From Pantoea stewartii subsp. stewartii (GTDB lineage Bacteria > Pseudomonadota > Gammaproteobacteria > Enterobacterales > Enterobacteriaceae), in assembly GCF_008801695.1 (NCBI RefSeq), contig NZ_VZPF01000035.1:1-47724 (forward strand): a stretch of 47,724 bases of DNA, given 5' to 3'. Below are positions 1-7,840 of the stretch, piece after piece. The translations under genes were made by a program, and so were the position numbers. The notes under the pieces are model-generated. The model did not search any database. It saw only the letters and a list, made by a program, of their open reading frames with translations, and was not told the origin of the DNA. Within the stretch, counting starts at the first letter, position 1. The number at the start of each line of letters is the position of its first letter.

Positions 1-107
1 ATGTCGAACGGTTGTGGCAGGCGCTTCATGAGACAATAACCCGAAATCACCAGTGCAGTTCAATGTGGCAACTGTTGAAAAAGGTCCATCACTTTATGAA
101 TACCGTC

Positions 108-136
108 AGCCCATTCCCCGGGGGAAAACATGGGCT
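108..136. other. Inverted repeat, possible RNA hairpin
   Basis: Outer arms AGCCCA/TGGGCT enclose a second pair TTCCCC/GGGGAA, giving a nested hairpin just downstream of the last early gene seen in the prophage. There is no T-run on either strand, so it is not a convincing intrinsic terminator. The rest of positions 1-212 shows no gene I can support. Confidence 0.3.
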
Positions 137-212
137 GGCTAAAGTGTAGCGGTATTAGGATCAGTTATTTAGGGTGATCCCGATACCCAACAGCACCCAC
201 ATTGAATCAATG

Positions 213-401
213 TTAATAGTCACTGTCTGCCTCCTGCTGCTGCGCATCCCACAGCATCATGCTGACAGGCCAGAAAATGAAAGACATCCTGTAACTGTGA
301 TCACATCCTGGCTGAGTTACTTTGAGACGTAACAGTGCATCCGCCCAGCACCAGCCAAGCTGTATATAGACAATCAGAGGCACGAGAATAAGAGCAAACA
401 T
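213..401 (-). CDS. Small hydrophobic prophage protein, unknown
   Basis: A 62-residue protein with two hydrophobic stretches, at about residues 2-24 and 41-52, and a polar acidic tail, so a small inner-membrane protein is possible. Its ATG overlaps the stop of the upstream HD-domain gene as TAATG, which suggests translational coupling inside the prophage early operon. I do not recognise a family. Position and overlap support it being real; function is unknown. Confidence 0.5.
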   Translation of the reverse strand: MFALILVPLIVYIQLGWCWADALLRLKVTQPGCDHSYRMSFIFWPVSMMLWDAQQQEADSDY

Positions 402-949
402 TATCGCCAGTCCTCCAAAGGTATATTAGATAAGCCGCCGAGCTTGAAAAATTGCTTAATGAATAACGCTTTAGCCTGACGCGGTGGCATCGGCTCAATA
501 ACGAATGACGCAGGAGCAATGCCGTCGAGCATCACCCAAGGCGTGCCGTCGTCCATCCCGAAATCCCGTCTTTCCGTTGCCAGCATGATAAGGTCAGCCC
601 GCTTGACAGCGGGCGTCTGCTGTTGAGGAAGTTTGTATTTTTGACGAATGGCCGTTTCGACCTGCTTTTCAATGCGGCGGTAATCGGGCAAAAGAGCCTT
701 TAACGGGGCGGTGACGTCGCCCAGATAAGCTTCTGCGGCATCATGCATCAGCGCTTCAAAGGCCAGTTCAGGCGCAACCAGCTCACTGCAGTGAACGCTG
801 TGCTGCGCGACGCTGTAGAAGTTCTCCAGGTGTCCCGCAAAACGGCAGGTGTTGGAGAGAGCTGTTGCTATATCCTCTATGCTGAAGCTGTTTTCACTGA
901 TATTTCTGAAGTCGATATGCTTACCTGTAAAGGTCATGATGAAACTCAT
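401..949 (-). CDS. HD-domain phosphohydrolase, prophage-encoded
   Basis: This 182-residue protein carries an HD-type metal-binding pattern. It has a histidine near residue 50 in AQHSVHC, then the paired His-Asp in EALMHDAAEAYLGD around residues 87-100, and a later aspartate in KRADLIML. The layout resembles the YfbR-like nucleotidase and phosphohydrolase proteins common in phages, which may trim nucleotide pools. The substrate is not deducible. The first ATG overlaps the preceding stop as ATGA; a second in-frame ATG four codons later is an alternative start. It belongs to the leftward prophage early operon. Confidence 0.75.
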   Translation of the reverse strand: MSFIMTFTGKHIDFRNISENSFSIEDIATALSNTCRFAGHLENFYSVAQHSVHCSELVAPELAFEALMHDAAEAYLGDVTAPLKALLPDYRRIEKQVETAIRQKYKLPQQQTPAVKRADLIMLATERRDFGMDDGTPWVMLDGIAPASFVIEPMPPRQAKALFIKQFFKLGGLSNIPLEDWR

Positions 950-1164
950 GGTTTGATACCCCGCATTTTTTTAAAGGCTTCAACGCTCTTTTTCATCGCT
1001 GCACATGATGACCGGTCATAAATAGTCCGGTTGCGACTGTCGTAAAAACGGAAGCGGGAAGACATTGGCAGTAATGGGCTTTCAACGACGGTGCTGTGGT
1101 CGTTGAGGTGATAGACGCGGCGTTCGCCGCGCTCCTGATGTTCACAGCCAGTGACAGTAATCAT
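946..1164 (-). CDS. Hypothetical prophage early protein
   Basis: A 72-residue basic protein without a recognised motif. It starts with an ATGA overlap onto the upstream 148-residue gene and ends with an ATGA overlap onto the HD-domain gene. That packing is the main argument for it being expressed. The second half (residues 37-72) is rich in Arg, Lys and Ser and predicted soluble. Similar small ORFs fill the region after MuB in Mu-like phages; function is unknown. Confidence 0.55.
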   Translation of the reverse strand: MITVTGCEHQERGERRVYHLNDHSTVVESPLLPMSSRFRFYDSRNRTIYDRSSCAAMKKSVEAFKKMRGIKP

Positions 1165-1607
1165 GATTTACTGCCCTCGTAGCACCAGTTCAGGCCAAGC
1201 CGGGTAATTTCTTTTACCAGAGGCTGCAATAAAATCACGCTCTTTTCTCCCCCTGACACCTTTGCCAGTTCCGGGCGGGGGATCACAATTGTCATGTTAC
1301 CGCCTGATACAGCAGCGATGTCATTCAAACGTGCAAGCTCGCTCTCGGCACTCTCTTTGTACTGATTAGCGGCTGCAACTTCGGCCTGCAGCTGCTCCAC
1401 GTAGAGGCAGAGGGATGTTATTTTTTCGGCGCTCGCTACACGGTGGAACTCACGAAAAACGGGCTCCATCATGGCGAACTTGTCTTCGACTAAACCTTTG
1501 TGGCTGTAGTTAAGAAGCTCCATCAGATCCAGGCAACGCACAGCAGCCTGATGCAACTCCTGAACATCGATAGCTTTCATGCCTGAAACTGCTCTCAAGT
1601 CTTTCAT
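1161..1607 (-). CDS. Hypothetical prophage early protein with coiled-coil-like segment
   Basis: A 148-residue soluble protein. Residues about 60-110 are a heptad-like, Glu/Ala/Leu-rich helix (YVEQLQAEVAAANQYKESAE), suggesting a coiled coil. The chosen ATG follows a GAGAGAGGTG ribosome site and lies two bases after the stop of the DUF2786 gene. An upstream in-frame ATG at 1649 would overlap that gene and is less likely. I do not recognise a named family; many Mu-like phages carry a comparable ead/ea22-like small protein here. Function is unknown. Confidence 0.6.
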   Translation of the reverse strand: MKDLRAVSGMKAIDVQELHQAAVRCLDLMELLNYSHKGLVEDKFAMMEPVFREFHRVASAEKITSLCLYVEQLQAEVAAANQYKESAESELARLNDIAAVSGGNMTIVIPRPELAKVSGGEKSVILLQPLVKEITRLGLNWCYEGSKS

Positions 1608-1608
1608 G

Positions 1609-2328
1609 TCAGGCACCTCTCTCAAGCAACAACGACGAATCAGAAGCACCGTTTACACCGTGATGAAGCCGGGCACCGGCACCGTCTTCATAACCGGTGT
1701 TTGCTGCGGCTTCCGTACCTCTGACTTTGCGGGGTTTGCGGGGCTCAAGCTGCGTCATGCCTTTGCTGAGTTTTTCTTTGTGGTAATACTCCATCAGTGT
1801 CTGCTCGGCCTCTGTCACAACTAAATCACTGGCAACCTGATAAGCCCCGTTGACCCATGCCGAGCAGTAGGCATCTGCGCGGGCAGTTTTGGTGGCTGAT
1901 TTGATGTTTTTACGCAGTGATGACACGTAAACCTGTCGGGCCTTTTTGAGTTGTTTACCCAGCACCTCAAAGGCATAGGCCGCTATCTGTGGCCGCTCAG
2001 CAGGGCCATAGAAAGTAATGGTGCGGCGTGCGGTATAGCCGGGAAATACCCGGCCATGTGAGGTGTAAAACTTAACACCGAACACGCGGGAAACCATTTC
2101 GGCCAGAAAGGCCATGTATTCGGGCATCTTTTCCGCATGGGATGGAGATTTATCTGTTTTAGCCTCGCTGATATCTGAGAAGGCTGCATCCTGTGATGTG
2201 ATGTTGTGCCGCGTCATTAATTCCTGAGCGCGGTTCATCGCCAGCGCCGCTTCTTCTGCGCTGGAATTATTACGGGCAAGCGCCAGTAATTTTTTTATCT
2301 TTTTCAGAAACTTATCTTTTTCGCCCAT
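1609..2328 (-). CDS. DUF2786 domain protein, Mu-like phage early gene
   Basis: A 239-residue protein. The N-terminus (residues 5-50: KFLKKIKKLLALARNN, then EEAALAMNRAQELMTRHNI) is the typical DUF2786 signature seen in Mu-like and other phages. It is followed by a basic central region (residues 120-160) that could bind nucleic acid. The C-terminal 30 residues are low-complexity, Gly/Ala/Ser-rich. The biochemical role of DUF2786 is not established. It ends next to the start of the following early gene, consistent with one operon. The 80 bases upstream are non-coding. Confidence 0.75.
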   Translation of the reverse strand: MGEKDKFLKKIKKLLALARNNSSAEEAALAMNRAQELMTRHNITSQDAAFSDISEAKTDKSPSHAEKMPEYMAFLAEMVSRVFGVKFYTSHGRVFPGYTARRTITFYGPAERPQIAAYAFEVLGKQLKKARQVYVSSLRKNIKSATKTARADAYCSAWVNGAYQVASDLVVTEAEQTLMEYYHKEKLSKGMTQLEPRKPRKVRGTEAAANTGYEDGAGARLHHGVNGASDSSLLLERGA

Positions 2329-2409
2329 AGCGACTCTCCAGATTTTGGCGTAAACCTGCCCGTGCGGGTTTACGCCATTTTTAATTTCAGGGTTATTAAG
2401 GTTTATTTA

Positions 2410-2601
2410 TCAGCGGCACGAATTCAGCGATTTAATATTCGCGAAATAAGGCTCCTGATTAATTTCAACGACCGTTACCGATTTTAAATCACGTGCAATA
2501 TCGACCGTTTTGACCACTTTACCGCCGCGCAAGACAGGATGAGGCTGGTAAATGAAGGTCTGACCGACCGGATAACGTTTGTTAAAGTCACTCGCTTTCA
2601 C
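2410..2601 (-). CDS. Hypothetical prophage early protein (GTG start)
   Basis: A 63-residue protein starting at GTG behind a GGGGGAAAC ribosome site. It begins 14 bases inside the end of the ANR-type gene. It is a small beta-rich sequence (GQTFIYQPHPVLRGGKVVKT, then LKSVTVVEINQEPYF) and may be a small beta-barrel or SH3-like fold. That is inference from pattern alone. No known family is recognised. Confidence 0.55.
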   Translation of the reverse strand: MKASDFNKRYPVGQTFIYQPHPVLRGGKVVKTVDIARDLKSVTVVEINQEPYFANIKSLNSCR

Positions 2602-2824
2602 TTTGTTTCCCCCAGCCGTGGATCATCGCCCGGTTACAGAACGCGCGGCGGTCAACAGCCCATACGCGCTCAATCTCGCTTTTTGCCTGCTTCTCGGCCA
2701 TCTCCCAGCGCAGGTAAGCATCTGCATACTTCCCCGACTGTTCGGACTGAACAGCGGCGATAGCATGTTTCATATAGACGCTGCACTTTGATAGCTCGGT
2801 GAGGCTTGTCACGAATACCGCCAT
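2588..2824 (-). CDS. ANR family transcriptional regulator-like protein
   Basis: A 78-residue protein matching the ANR (AraC negative regulator) pattern. An N-terminal helix is followed by the conserved arrangement of a GKYADAY segment, then WEMAEKQAKSEIERVWA and RRAFCNRA (residues about 33-70). Known ANR proteins such as Aar bind AraC-type activators and damp virulence or other regulons, and they are found on mobile elements. The chosen ATG follows GGGGTG and overlaps nothing; an earlier ATG at 2839 is possible. Assignment is by motif recognition, not by search. Inside a Mu-like early operon it could act on a host or phage activator. Confidence 0.6.
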   Translation of the reverse strand: MAVFVTSLTELSKCSVYMKHAIAAVQSEQSGKYADAYLRWEMAEKQAKSEIERVWAVDRRAFCNRAMIHGWGKQSESE

Positions 2825-2825
2825 A

Positions 2826-3212
2826 TCACACCCCGGCAATGTCTAATGAAATCGGACGGTACTGATCGCTGTCGCCCACGCGTTCGTAAACGCGGATATA
2901 TGAACGACTGCCAACCACCTGCACGGCTTCACCAATGGCCTGCATAGCCTTGCTCCAGCGCTCATCGTCAATCTCCAGACGTCGCAGGGCCAGCACGGCA
3001 CCCGTATTCACTTCGCCTTCTTTTTCAGTCTGGAAAGCCCGGTTGATGATGGCGTGAATCTCAGGCCGCGCACCTTCTGTCCAGTCAGCCAGGCACTCGT
3101 CAATCAGCGCCTTAGCGGCCTGCAGGCGCTCATCGAATGCGATACGGTCCTGCATGGCGCGCTGAATCTTGTAACGACCATCAAAGGGCTTTGTTGAATA
3201 ATAGGTAATCAT
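2826..3212 (-). CDS. 3' half of DUF3164 gene, restarted at an ATG inside the inserted 173-bp element
   Basis: This 128-residue ORF is the C-terminal part of a Mu-like DUF3164 protein (AMQDRIAFDERLQAAK, later GEVNTGAVLALRRLEID). The first nine residues, MITYYSTKP, come from the end of the inserted element. The next codons (Phe-Asp-Gly) are the duplicated target, and from there the frame is the original gene frame. Its ATG overlaps the upstream stop as ATGA, so ribosomes finishing the 5' half could restart here. Whether the two halves function together is unknown. Removing the element and one target copy restores a single continuous gene of about 218 residues. Confidence 0.7.
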   Translation of the reverse strand: MITYYSTKPFDGRYKIQRAMQDRIAFDERLQAAKALIDECLADWTEGARPEIHAIINRAFQTEKEGEVNTGAVLALRRLEIDDERWSKAMQAIGEAVQVVGSRSYIRVYERVGDSDQYRPISLDIAGV

Positions 3213-3359
3213 TCTGTTTTGTCTGCACTGTTTTGGTAGAAAACGCTGATGCCAGACAGAACACCGTCATACGCAAGCATGTAACGCATTGATTTTATGT
3301 TATCTGAAACAACCGTTTTCATAGTACCACAGCATAAAATCCATTTATTCAACAAAGCC
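3187..3359 (-). mobile_element. 173-bp IS903-type MITE, copy 1 (within DUF3164 gene)
   Basis: A non-autonomous element with inverted ends GGCTTTGTTGAATAA, matching the terminal repeat remembered for IS903 (IS5 family) in its first 17 of 18 positions at one end. A perfect 9-bp target duplication, CCATCAAAG, flanks it, the duplication size typical of IS903. The element holds a 37-codon ORF and ends with an ATGA stop/restart. This copy has CGT (Arg) at the one variable codon of that ORF, as does the hcp copy; the other four have CAT (His). Confidence 0.93.
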
Positions 3360-3646
3360 CCATCAAAGCTGTAGAGCGTGACGTTGCCTTTTTTACCGCC
3401 TAGGCTTACGCCGTATTCGTTGGCTGAAAGGTCAACGAATGCGCCAATGTCGGAGAAGCCGGATAACTTGAACTCTGCCAGCGCTTTATTTAGCTCAATG
3501 GCGCGGCCAATCACTTCCTGCACCAGGCTGTCGCGGGCACGGTCGATATCTTTGATTAACGATTCAGGTGTCAGTACGCCTTTCGCATCAACCCAGTAAC
3601 CCTGTGGCGCTTCTTTCTCGGTAAACTGCTTGTTTTCAGTGGACAT
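3209..3646 (-). CDS. 5' half of DUF3164 gene fused to element-encoded tail
   Basis: A 145-residue ORF starting at ATG behind AGGAAGAG. Residues 1-96 are the N-terminus of a DUF3164 protein of Mu-like phages, with APQGYWVDAKGVLTPESLIK and the following long helix typical. The remaining residues are encoded by the inserted element, beginning ALLNKWILCCGTMK, and finish at TGA inside it. The gene is therefore interrupted, but both parts stay open. DUF3164 has no firmly assigned function, so effects on the phage cannot be predicted. The start is downstream of a nine-A run and overlaps the end of the upstream small gene. Confidence 0.7.
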   Translation of the reverse strand: MSTENKQFTEKEAPQGYWVDAKGVLTPESLIKDIDRARDSLVQEVIGRAIELNKALAEFKLSGFSDIGAFVDLSANEYGVSLGGKKGNVTLYSFDGALLNKWILCCGTMKTVVSDNIKSMRYMLAYDGVLSGISVFYQNSADKTE

Positions 3647-3828
3647 TGTTCTCTTCCTTTTTTTTTGATTGCTTTACGAATTTTCTCGCCAACGTGTGTT
3701 GACAGACCAAGTGCGACGACTGATGCAATATGCTGAACACGGCTTGTGTCGTCGTTCTCCGGCTCAACCTCGCAATCCACAGACAGCCCCTGTGGCTTTG
3801 CCTTAATACTGATGATGATTTTTGCCAT
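3571..3828 (-). CDS. Hypothetical prophage early protein with A9 tract
   Basis: An 85-residue ORF. Residues 1-53 look like a normal small protein (MAKIIISIKAKPQGLSVDCE, later VALGLSTHVGEKI). After a run of nine A (Lys-Lys-Lys) the tail is very basic and overlaps the start of the DUF3164 gene by 76 bases. The A9 run could be a slippage site or an indel. A -1 shift there would read straight into the DUF3164 frame. No family is recognised; the natural C-terminus is uncertain. Confidence 0.5.
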   Translation of the reverse strand: MAKIIISIKAKPQGLSVDCEVEPENDDTSRVQHIASVVALGLSTHVGEKIRKAIKKKGREQCPLKTSSLPRKKRHRVTGLMRKAY

Positions 3829-3842
3829 ATTTCACTTCCTCG

Positions 3843-4127
3843 TTAATGAATCGACTCTGACCAGACGACCCTGCAGCCGCTGCCGTCCGTGTAAACTCCC
3901 TGACGGTAGCGCCCGCTGCGGTCATGACCGTACTGACTGTAGTGGGCGTGACCTGCACGTAACATCCGCTCACACCAGCCATGCCGGGCGATGCGGATAA
4001 CGGGCTGCGCATTACGCAGCGATATCCCGTTAACTTTCACGCCCTGTGCCGTGAGATAAATCACCAGCGCTTCGGCACGGGCCAGCGCCGACATAACAGC
4101 TGTATTGCTGACCTGATTAGCGTTCAT
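3843..4127 (-). CDS. Hypothetical prophage early protein
   Basis: A 94-residue basic protein whose ATG overlaps the stop of the preceding gene as TGATG. The N-terminal half (residues 1-45) is an Ala/Leu/Val-rich helix followed by a beta-like segment (VKVNGISLRNAQPVIRI). The C-terminal half is rich in Arg, His, Gly and Tyr, as in several small Mu-like phage proteins that may bind nucleic acid. Function is unknown. Confidence 0.55.
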   Translation of the reverse strand: MNANQVSNTAVMSALARAEALVIYLTAQGVKVNGISLRNAQPVIRIARHGWCERMLRAGHAHYSQYGHDRSGRYRQGVYTDGSGCRVVWSESIH

Positions 4128-4405
4128 CAGTGCAGCCTCCCTGAGCCTGTATTGATTGCCGCATCAAGCCTCACCATGAAGCGGTTGAGTGCTTCTATCG
4201 CTTCATGACCATCCACGGCCTCCGGCACACCAGGCACCAGCGGTTCACCGCTGTAAGACAGGCGGGAATGTGTCTCGATAAGCTCCCTGACAACATGCTC
4301 TTCACCTGTGATGATTGGCAGCGAACCTTCTGGATACACTTCACCAAACTCAATCAGGCCGGTACGCCATGCCCAGGCGGTGATTTTTTTAGTCTGCTCA
4401 CTCAT
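4127..4405 (-). CDS. Hypothetical prophage protein downstream of MuB
   Basis: A 92-residue acidic protein starting at ATG behind GAGGAATC, ten bases after the MuB stop. It contains WAWRTGLIEFGEVYPEGSLP and a C-terminal helix. Small acidic proteins of this type are common directly after the transposition genes in Mu-like phages, but I cannot name the family. It ends in a TGATG overlap with the next gene. Confidence 0.6.
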   Translation of the reverse strand: MSEQTKKITAWAWRTGLIEFGEVYPEGSLPIITGEEHVVRELIETHSRLSYSGEPLVPGVPEAVDGHEAIEALNRFMVRLDAAINTGSGRLH

Positions 4406-4415
4406 GATTGATTCC

Positions 4416-5309
4416 TCAGTTGATAAGCATTTCTGCGAACTTACGAACGGCTCCGGCGCTGACCGCCTGACCGCTGATGGTGCTGTGACGGCTGACGCCG
4501 CGAACCAGCTTAAACAGGCGTCGTGCATTGCCGTGACTTGCACGGAAAAGCGCATCGCTGACGTCTTTCTCTTCGGCATCCGGCAACATGCTGCAGGCAA
4601 TTGCCGTAATGTCCTCGACGGGCAGCGCATCACCCAGGTTGAGCGCCAGACCGACGCGGCTGTATAACTGCTTGTACTCACCGCGTTTTCCTTTGAGGTT
4701 GATGATGAGGCGAGGCATTCCGGCCAGGATAATGCCGATTCCGGCCTTGTCATGAATTCGGCGCAGGGTTTCCAGCGCGCGATATGGCAGGTTTTCTGCC
4801 TCATCGACCATCAGAAGACGCCCTGAATCGCGCAGTGCTTCAATGCAGGATTCACTGAGTTCATGCATGTTGCCGCGCTTGCTCAGACCCAGACGGCTGC
4901 ACAGCTCTTCTAATACAACGCGCGCGGTGTAGCCGGGGTCAGCCTCAATCAGCACAGCATCTTTATGCTGCGCAAGGTACTCACGTAAAATCATGGTTTT
5001 ACCGAGTCCCGCATCGCCATAAATCACGTTAATTTCGCTGTCGATATGCGCCATGCGGATGACATCCAGTCCCTTACGCGAGGTGAGGGTCGGTATGTAC
5101 TGCGCATCGATGCGTACGGAACGATCGCGCTCTGACTCCCGCTCGATAAAGTTCTGAATATCTTCATCAAGTTTTTTTACATCACCGGCATAAATACCTT
5201 TCAGGTATGTACTGATAGTTGCCGGGCTTTTACCGATAGCGCGTGCTACGTGAGACTGGTTGTAGCCTTTACGCTCCATCAGTTCGGTCAGTGCCTTAAC
5301 TAAACTCAT
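4416..5309 (-). CDS. MuB-like transposition target ATPase
   Basis: A 297-residue AAA+ ATPase. Residues 1-60 form a helix-turn-helix DNA-binding domain (NQSHVARAIGKSPATISTYL). The Walker A motif GDAGLGKT lies near residue 100 and a Walker B LLMVDEAE near 165. In Mu, MuB forms filaments on DNA, chooses and presents target DNA to the MuA transpososome, and confers target immunity. Family length is about 310 residues, so this is full length. It lies 11 bases after the MuA gene, in the order expected for a transposable phage. Confidence 0.93.
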   Translation of the reverse strand: MSLVKALTELMERKGYNQSHVARAIGKSPATISTYLKGIYAGDVKKLDEDIQNFIERESERDRSVRIDAQYIPTLTSRKGLDVIRMAHIDSEINVIYGDAGLGKTMILREYLAQHKDAVLIEADPGYTARVVLEELCSRLGLSKRGNMHELSESCIEALRDSGRLLMVDEAENLPYRALETLRRIHDKAGIGIILAGMPRLIINLKGKRGEYKQLYSRVGLALNLGDALPVEDITAIACSMLPDAEEKDVSDALFRASHGNARRLFKLVRGVSRHSTISGQAVSAGAVRKFAEMLIN

Positions 5310-5320
5310 TGATTCCTCGC

Positions 5321-7384
5321 TTACCGGTTATGGCCGGTTTTTTTCAGGTGTTCTTCAAAATCGGTCTGGAGAAAGAAATATTCTTCTTCCTTTTTAACCA
5401 CTTCGTAGTCGGCAGGGATAAAGCTTCCAAAATCACTGAATGACTGACCGGGCAGCATTGGACGGGCCTCGGCTTCGATTTCCTGACGCTGCTCTTCAAC
5501 GCGCTTGAGACGACGCTGACGGCGTTTCTCGACCGATACATCCATTGCACTGACCGGAATGGCGGCACGCTTGTTGCCGTTCCAGATAGCGCTGCAGACA
5601 TAGGTGCCATCCATTCGGCGGATAATGACTTCCTGTGGATCGTGAATATCAAACGCAACGCGGACTTCTTCACCGTCCACTGTAATCAGTGACTCTGAGA
5701 AGTACTGGTTATTCATCAGCTCAATCCAACCACGCTGCGCCTTACGGATAACCTCCGGCATAAACAGTTCGCGGAGCTCTATTTCGGTCAGGTACTCAAT
5801 TTCATCGTCTTCACTTGCCAGCACCTCGCGGCGGTACTCAGCCGGGGTCATGTGACGGCCATTGCGTTTAGGTAATTCGCTGTGCTGGTGACGCGTGTTG
5901 TACTTCTCGACCTCTTCCTCAACCACATCCAGCAGCTGCTGCCATGAAGGCAGACGTTTAAGCGATTTCACCTGCGCAGACGTCAGTTCACGTCCGTTAT
6001 CCTGTGCTTTCACTGCCGACTGAATGCTGCGCCCCATCATGCGGACGTGTTCACGGTCAGCTCCGTAGCCGTTGTAGGTGTCATATTTCTGCGCGATAGC
6101 GCGGGGGATCACACCGTTAAGACGCTCAATAATCCCGCGTGACTGTGGCCTGCCTGGAATACTGGTCATGTGCCTGACGCCCATGCGGGGAAAAATACCC
6201 GTCACCTCAGCATCGAGTGTCTTGTTGGCCTCACCGCCGCCGTTATCGGAATACACAAAAAGTGGCTTACCGAAACGGCTCATCGCATGACGCCACGCAT
6301 CAGCAACGGCGATAACGTTTTCTGACAAGGCAAGACTCCAGCCGACCACCATACGGGTGCGGCCATCAATGACCATCGTCAGTTCAGGGGTGAAGGGTCG
6401 CCCATGTACAGGGTGCTCAACTTTCATGTTCAGAGACTTACCGTCCGCTATCCAGCAGCCGTTAACAGGCATTTGTGACCAGTCACGCTTCTGGTAAGTC
6501 TCATATGCCAGTGCAGCTGAACCGCTGACGCGTCCGCGTGCTTTCTCGCGTTTAGGCAGCTTTGCCATAGCCCGGCGAACGGCATCAAATGACGGACAGG
6601 CGTCTGCCATTGCTGGCTGGTCACTGTAGCGCTCGCACCATTCATCCCTGAAAGCGCCGTAAGCCGTCGTCAGTGAGGGGCCATTGAGGCTGCGCCAGTG
6701 GGCCAGAAAGTCAGGAAGCCATTTAATCTGCTCGGGTTTTTTCGCTTTCAGATGGCCGGGGGCCAGTAAGGCCAGTCGTTCAACGCCCGGTTTTGTACTC
6801 TGAAAAATGCTCAGCCATTCCTGCAGGCTGCGCTCACCTACGCCAGAACGTGTACAGCCTTTGCGTGCATTTGCCTGTTCTGCCGCTGCCTGTAACTCAC
6901 CCGGCAGCGTTCCTTTGCGGGATGCATCAGCAATGAACTTAACAGCGCCAGCACGTGACATACCTGCCTGACGGAGCCGCTCAACTTCCATCGCTAGTGC
7001 TGCGCGTGCATCCGCAATTTGTTTCTGCTTTTCAGTGAGAGACGAAATTTCTCTTTCCAGCAATGCAGGGCACTGCCTCATCAGTTCAACCTCATGCAGA
7101 GGCTTTAATTTTCCGGTATTTAAACGGGGCTGATTGATGACCTTTTTGTTACCTGATTCAAGAATGGATAAATAAGCTTTTTCACGAATTGCTTCCTGTG
7201 CAGCATCTGGAAGGAATTCAATCGCGTACTCACTTCCACCGCCACGCCCACTACGCGCTCTGGTTTTCCACCCACAGCTTTTAGCTCTCGCAGTGATACC
7301 TGGACGAGTTAAAGGCAACCCAGGAAGGGTCATATCTGCTAACTCTTGAGCCGTGTAGTGTGTTTTCAGGTTAATCTCAGCCAT
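5321..7384 (-). CDS. MuA-like DDE transposase
   Basis: About 687 residues, full length for MuA (663 in Mu). The N-terminal winged-helix region (residues 5-60) resembles the enhancer-binding domain. The catalytic core carries Asp in WIADGKSLNMKVEHP, Asp in YSDNGGGEANKTL, and Glu in SRGIIERLNGV, the DDE triad. The C-terminal part is basic and would contact MuB and ClpX. MuA cuts the phage ends and joins them to target DNA. The start at 7384 gives MAEINLK. An ATG at 7399 overlapping the ner stop is an alternative and would couple translation to ner. Confidence 0.94.
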   Translation of the reverse strand: MAEINLKTHYTAQELADMTLPGLPLTRPGITARAKSCGWKTRARSGRGGGSEYAIEFLPDAAQEAIREKAYLSILESGNKKVINQPRLNTGKLKPLHEVELMRQCPALLEREISSLTEKQKQIADARAALAMEVERLRQAGMSRAGAVKFIADASRKGTLPGELQAAAEQANARKGCTRSGVGERSLQEWLSIFQSTKPGVERLALLAPGHLKAKKPEQIKWLPDFLAHWRSLNGPSLTTAYGAFRDEWCERYSDQPAMADACPSFDAVRRAMAKLPKREKARGRVSGSAALAYETYQKRDWSQMPVNGCWIADGKSLNMKVEHPVHGRPFTPELTMVIDGRTRMVVGWSLALSENVIAVADAWRHAMSRFGKPLFVYSDNGGGEANKTLDAEVTGIFPRMGVRHMTSIPGRPQSRGIIERLNGVIPRAIAQKYDTYNGYGADREHVRMMGRSIQSAVKAQDNGRELTSAQVKSLKRLPSWQQLLDVVEEEVEKYNTRHQHSELPKRNGRHMTPAEYRREVLASEDDEIEYLTEIELRELFMPEVIRKAQRGWIELMNNQYFSESLITVDGEEVRVAFDIHDPQEVIIRRMDGTYVCSAIWNGNKRAAIPVSAMDVSVEKRRQRRLKRVEEQRQEIEAEARPMLPGQSFSDFGSFIPADYEVVKKEEEYFFLQTDFEEHLKKTGHNR

Positions 7385-7389
7385 GTTAT

Positions 7390-7653
7390 TTAATTCCATT
7401 CACCTGAAAATCGTTTATCATACCGGGTAGGCCAGATAGCCTCTGGCGGTAAACCTATCGCTTCCGCGATGATTTTCTGCCCCTTAGGCCAAGGTCGATC
7501 TAAAGCATTTTTAAGAGAGCCAGCGCTTTTGTAACCGTGGTGAATGGAAAGGCGATGCAAAGACCATCCCTGTTTATGAAGAGCTGCGACTATATCGGCC
7601 CTGTGCCAGTCAGACTGAGTCTGGCTTTTTTTTGCGCTTTCAAATGTACTCAT
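7390..7653 (-). CDS. ner: Ner-like early transcriptional regulator
   Basis: An 87-residue protein of the Ner/Nlp (SfsB) family, with the helix-turn-helix region spanning ADIVAALHKQGWSLHRLSIH and the following GYKSAGSLKNAL. In Mu, Ner represses both the repressor promoter and the early promoter as transposition proceeds. It is the first gene of the leftward early operon and is divergent from the repressor, exactly as in Mu. Its ATG has a strong ribosome site (AGGAGG) just upstream. Confidence 0.9.
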   Translation of the reverse strand: MSTFESAKKSQTQSDWHRADIVAALHKQGWSLHRLSIHHGYKSAGSLKNALDRPWPKGQKIIAEAIGLPPEAIWPTRYDKRFSGEWN

Positions 7654-7709
7654 TGGTTAACCTCCTTAGGTTATTTCATAGATACATTATGATCGAAAAC
7701 GAACTATAC

Positions 7710-7747
7710 AAACCTGAAAATGAGTCATTAAAGTAACTTTCAGGTTT
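7710..7747. promoter_or_regulatory. Candidate operator pair between ner and repressor
   Basis: A perfect 10-bp inverted repeat, AAACCTGAAA and TTTCAGGTTT, with 18 bp between the arms, lies in the ner–repressor intergenic region. A third copy, AAACCTGAAA, sits inside the repressor coding start (7850-7859). Multiple repressor sites in this position are standard for Mu-like early control regions. Which protein (repressor or Ner) binds them is inference. Confidence 0.6.
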
Positions 7748-7840
7748 ACTAAATCTAGTAGTTAGGGTCTTTTTTCATTGAAAACAATCTGTTATGCGCT
7801 ACATGAAAAGTAGAAAATAAATCATAAGGATTTTCTAGTT

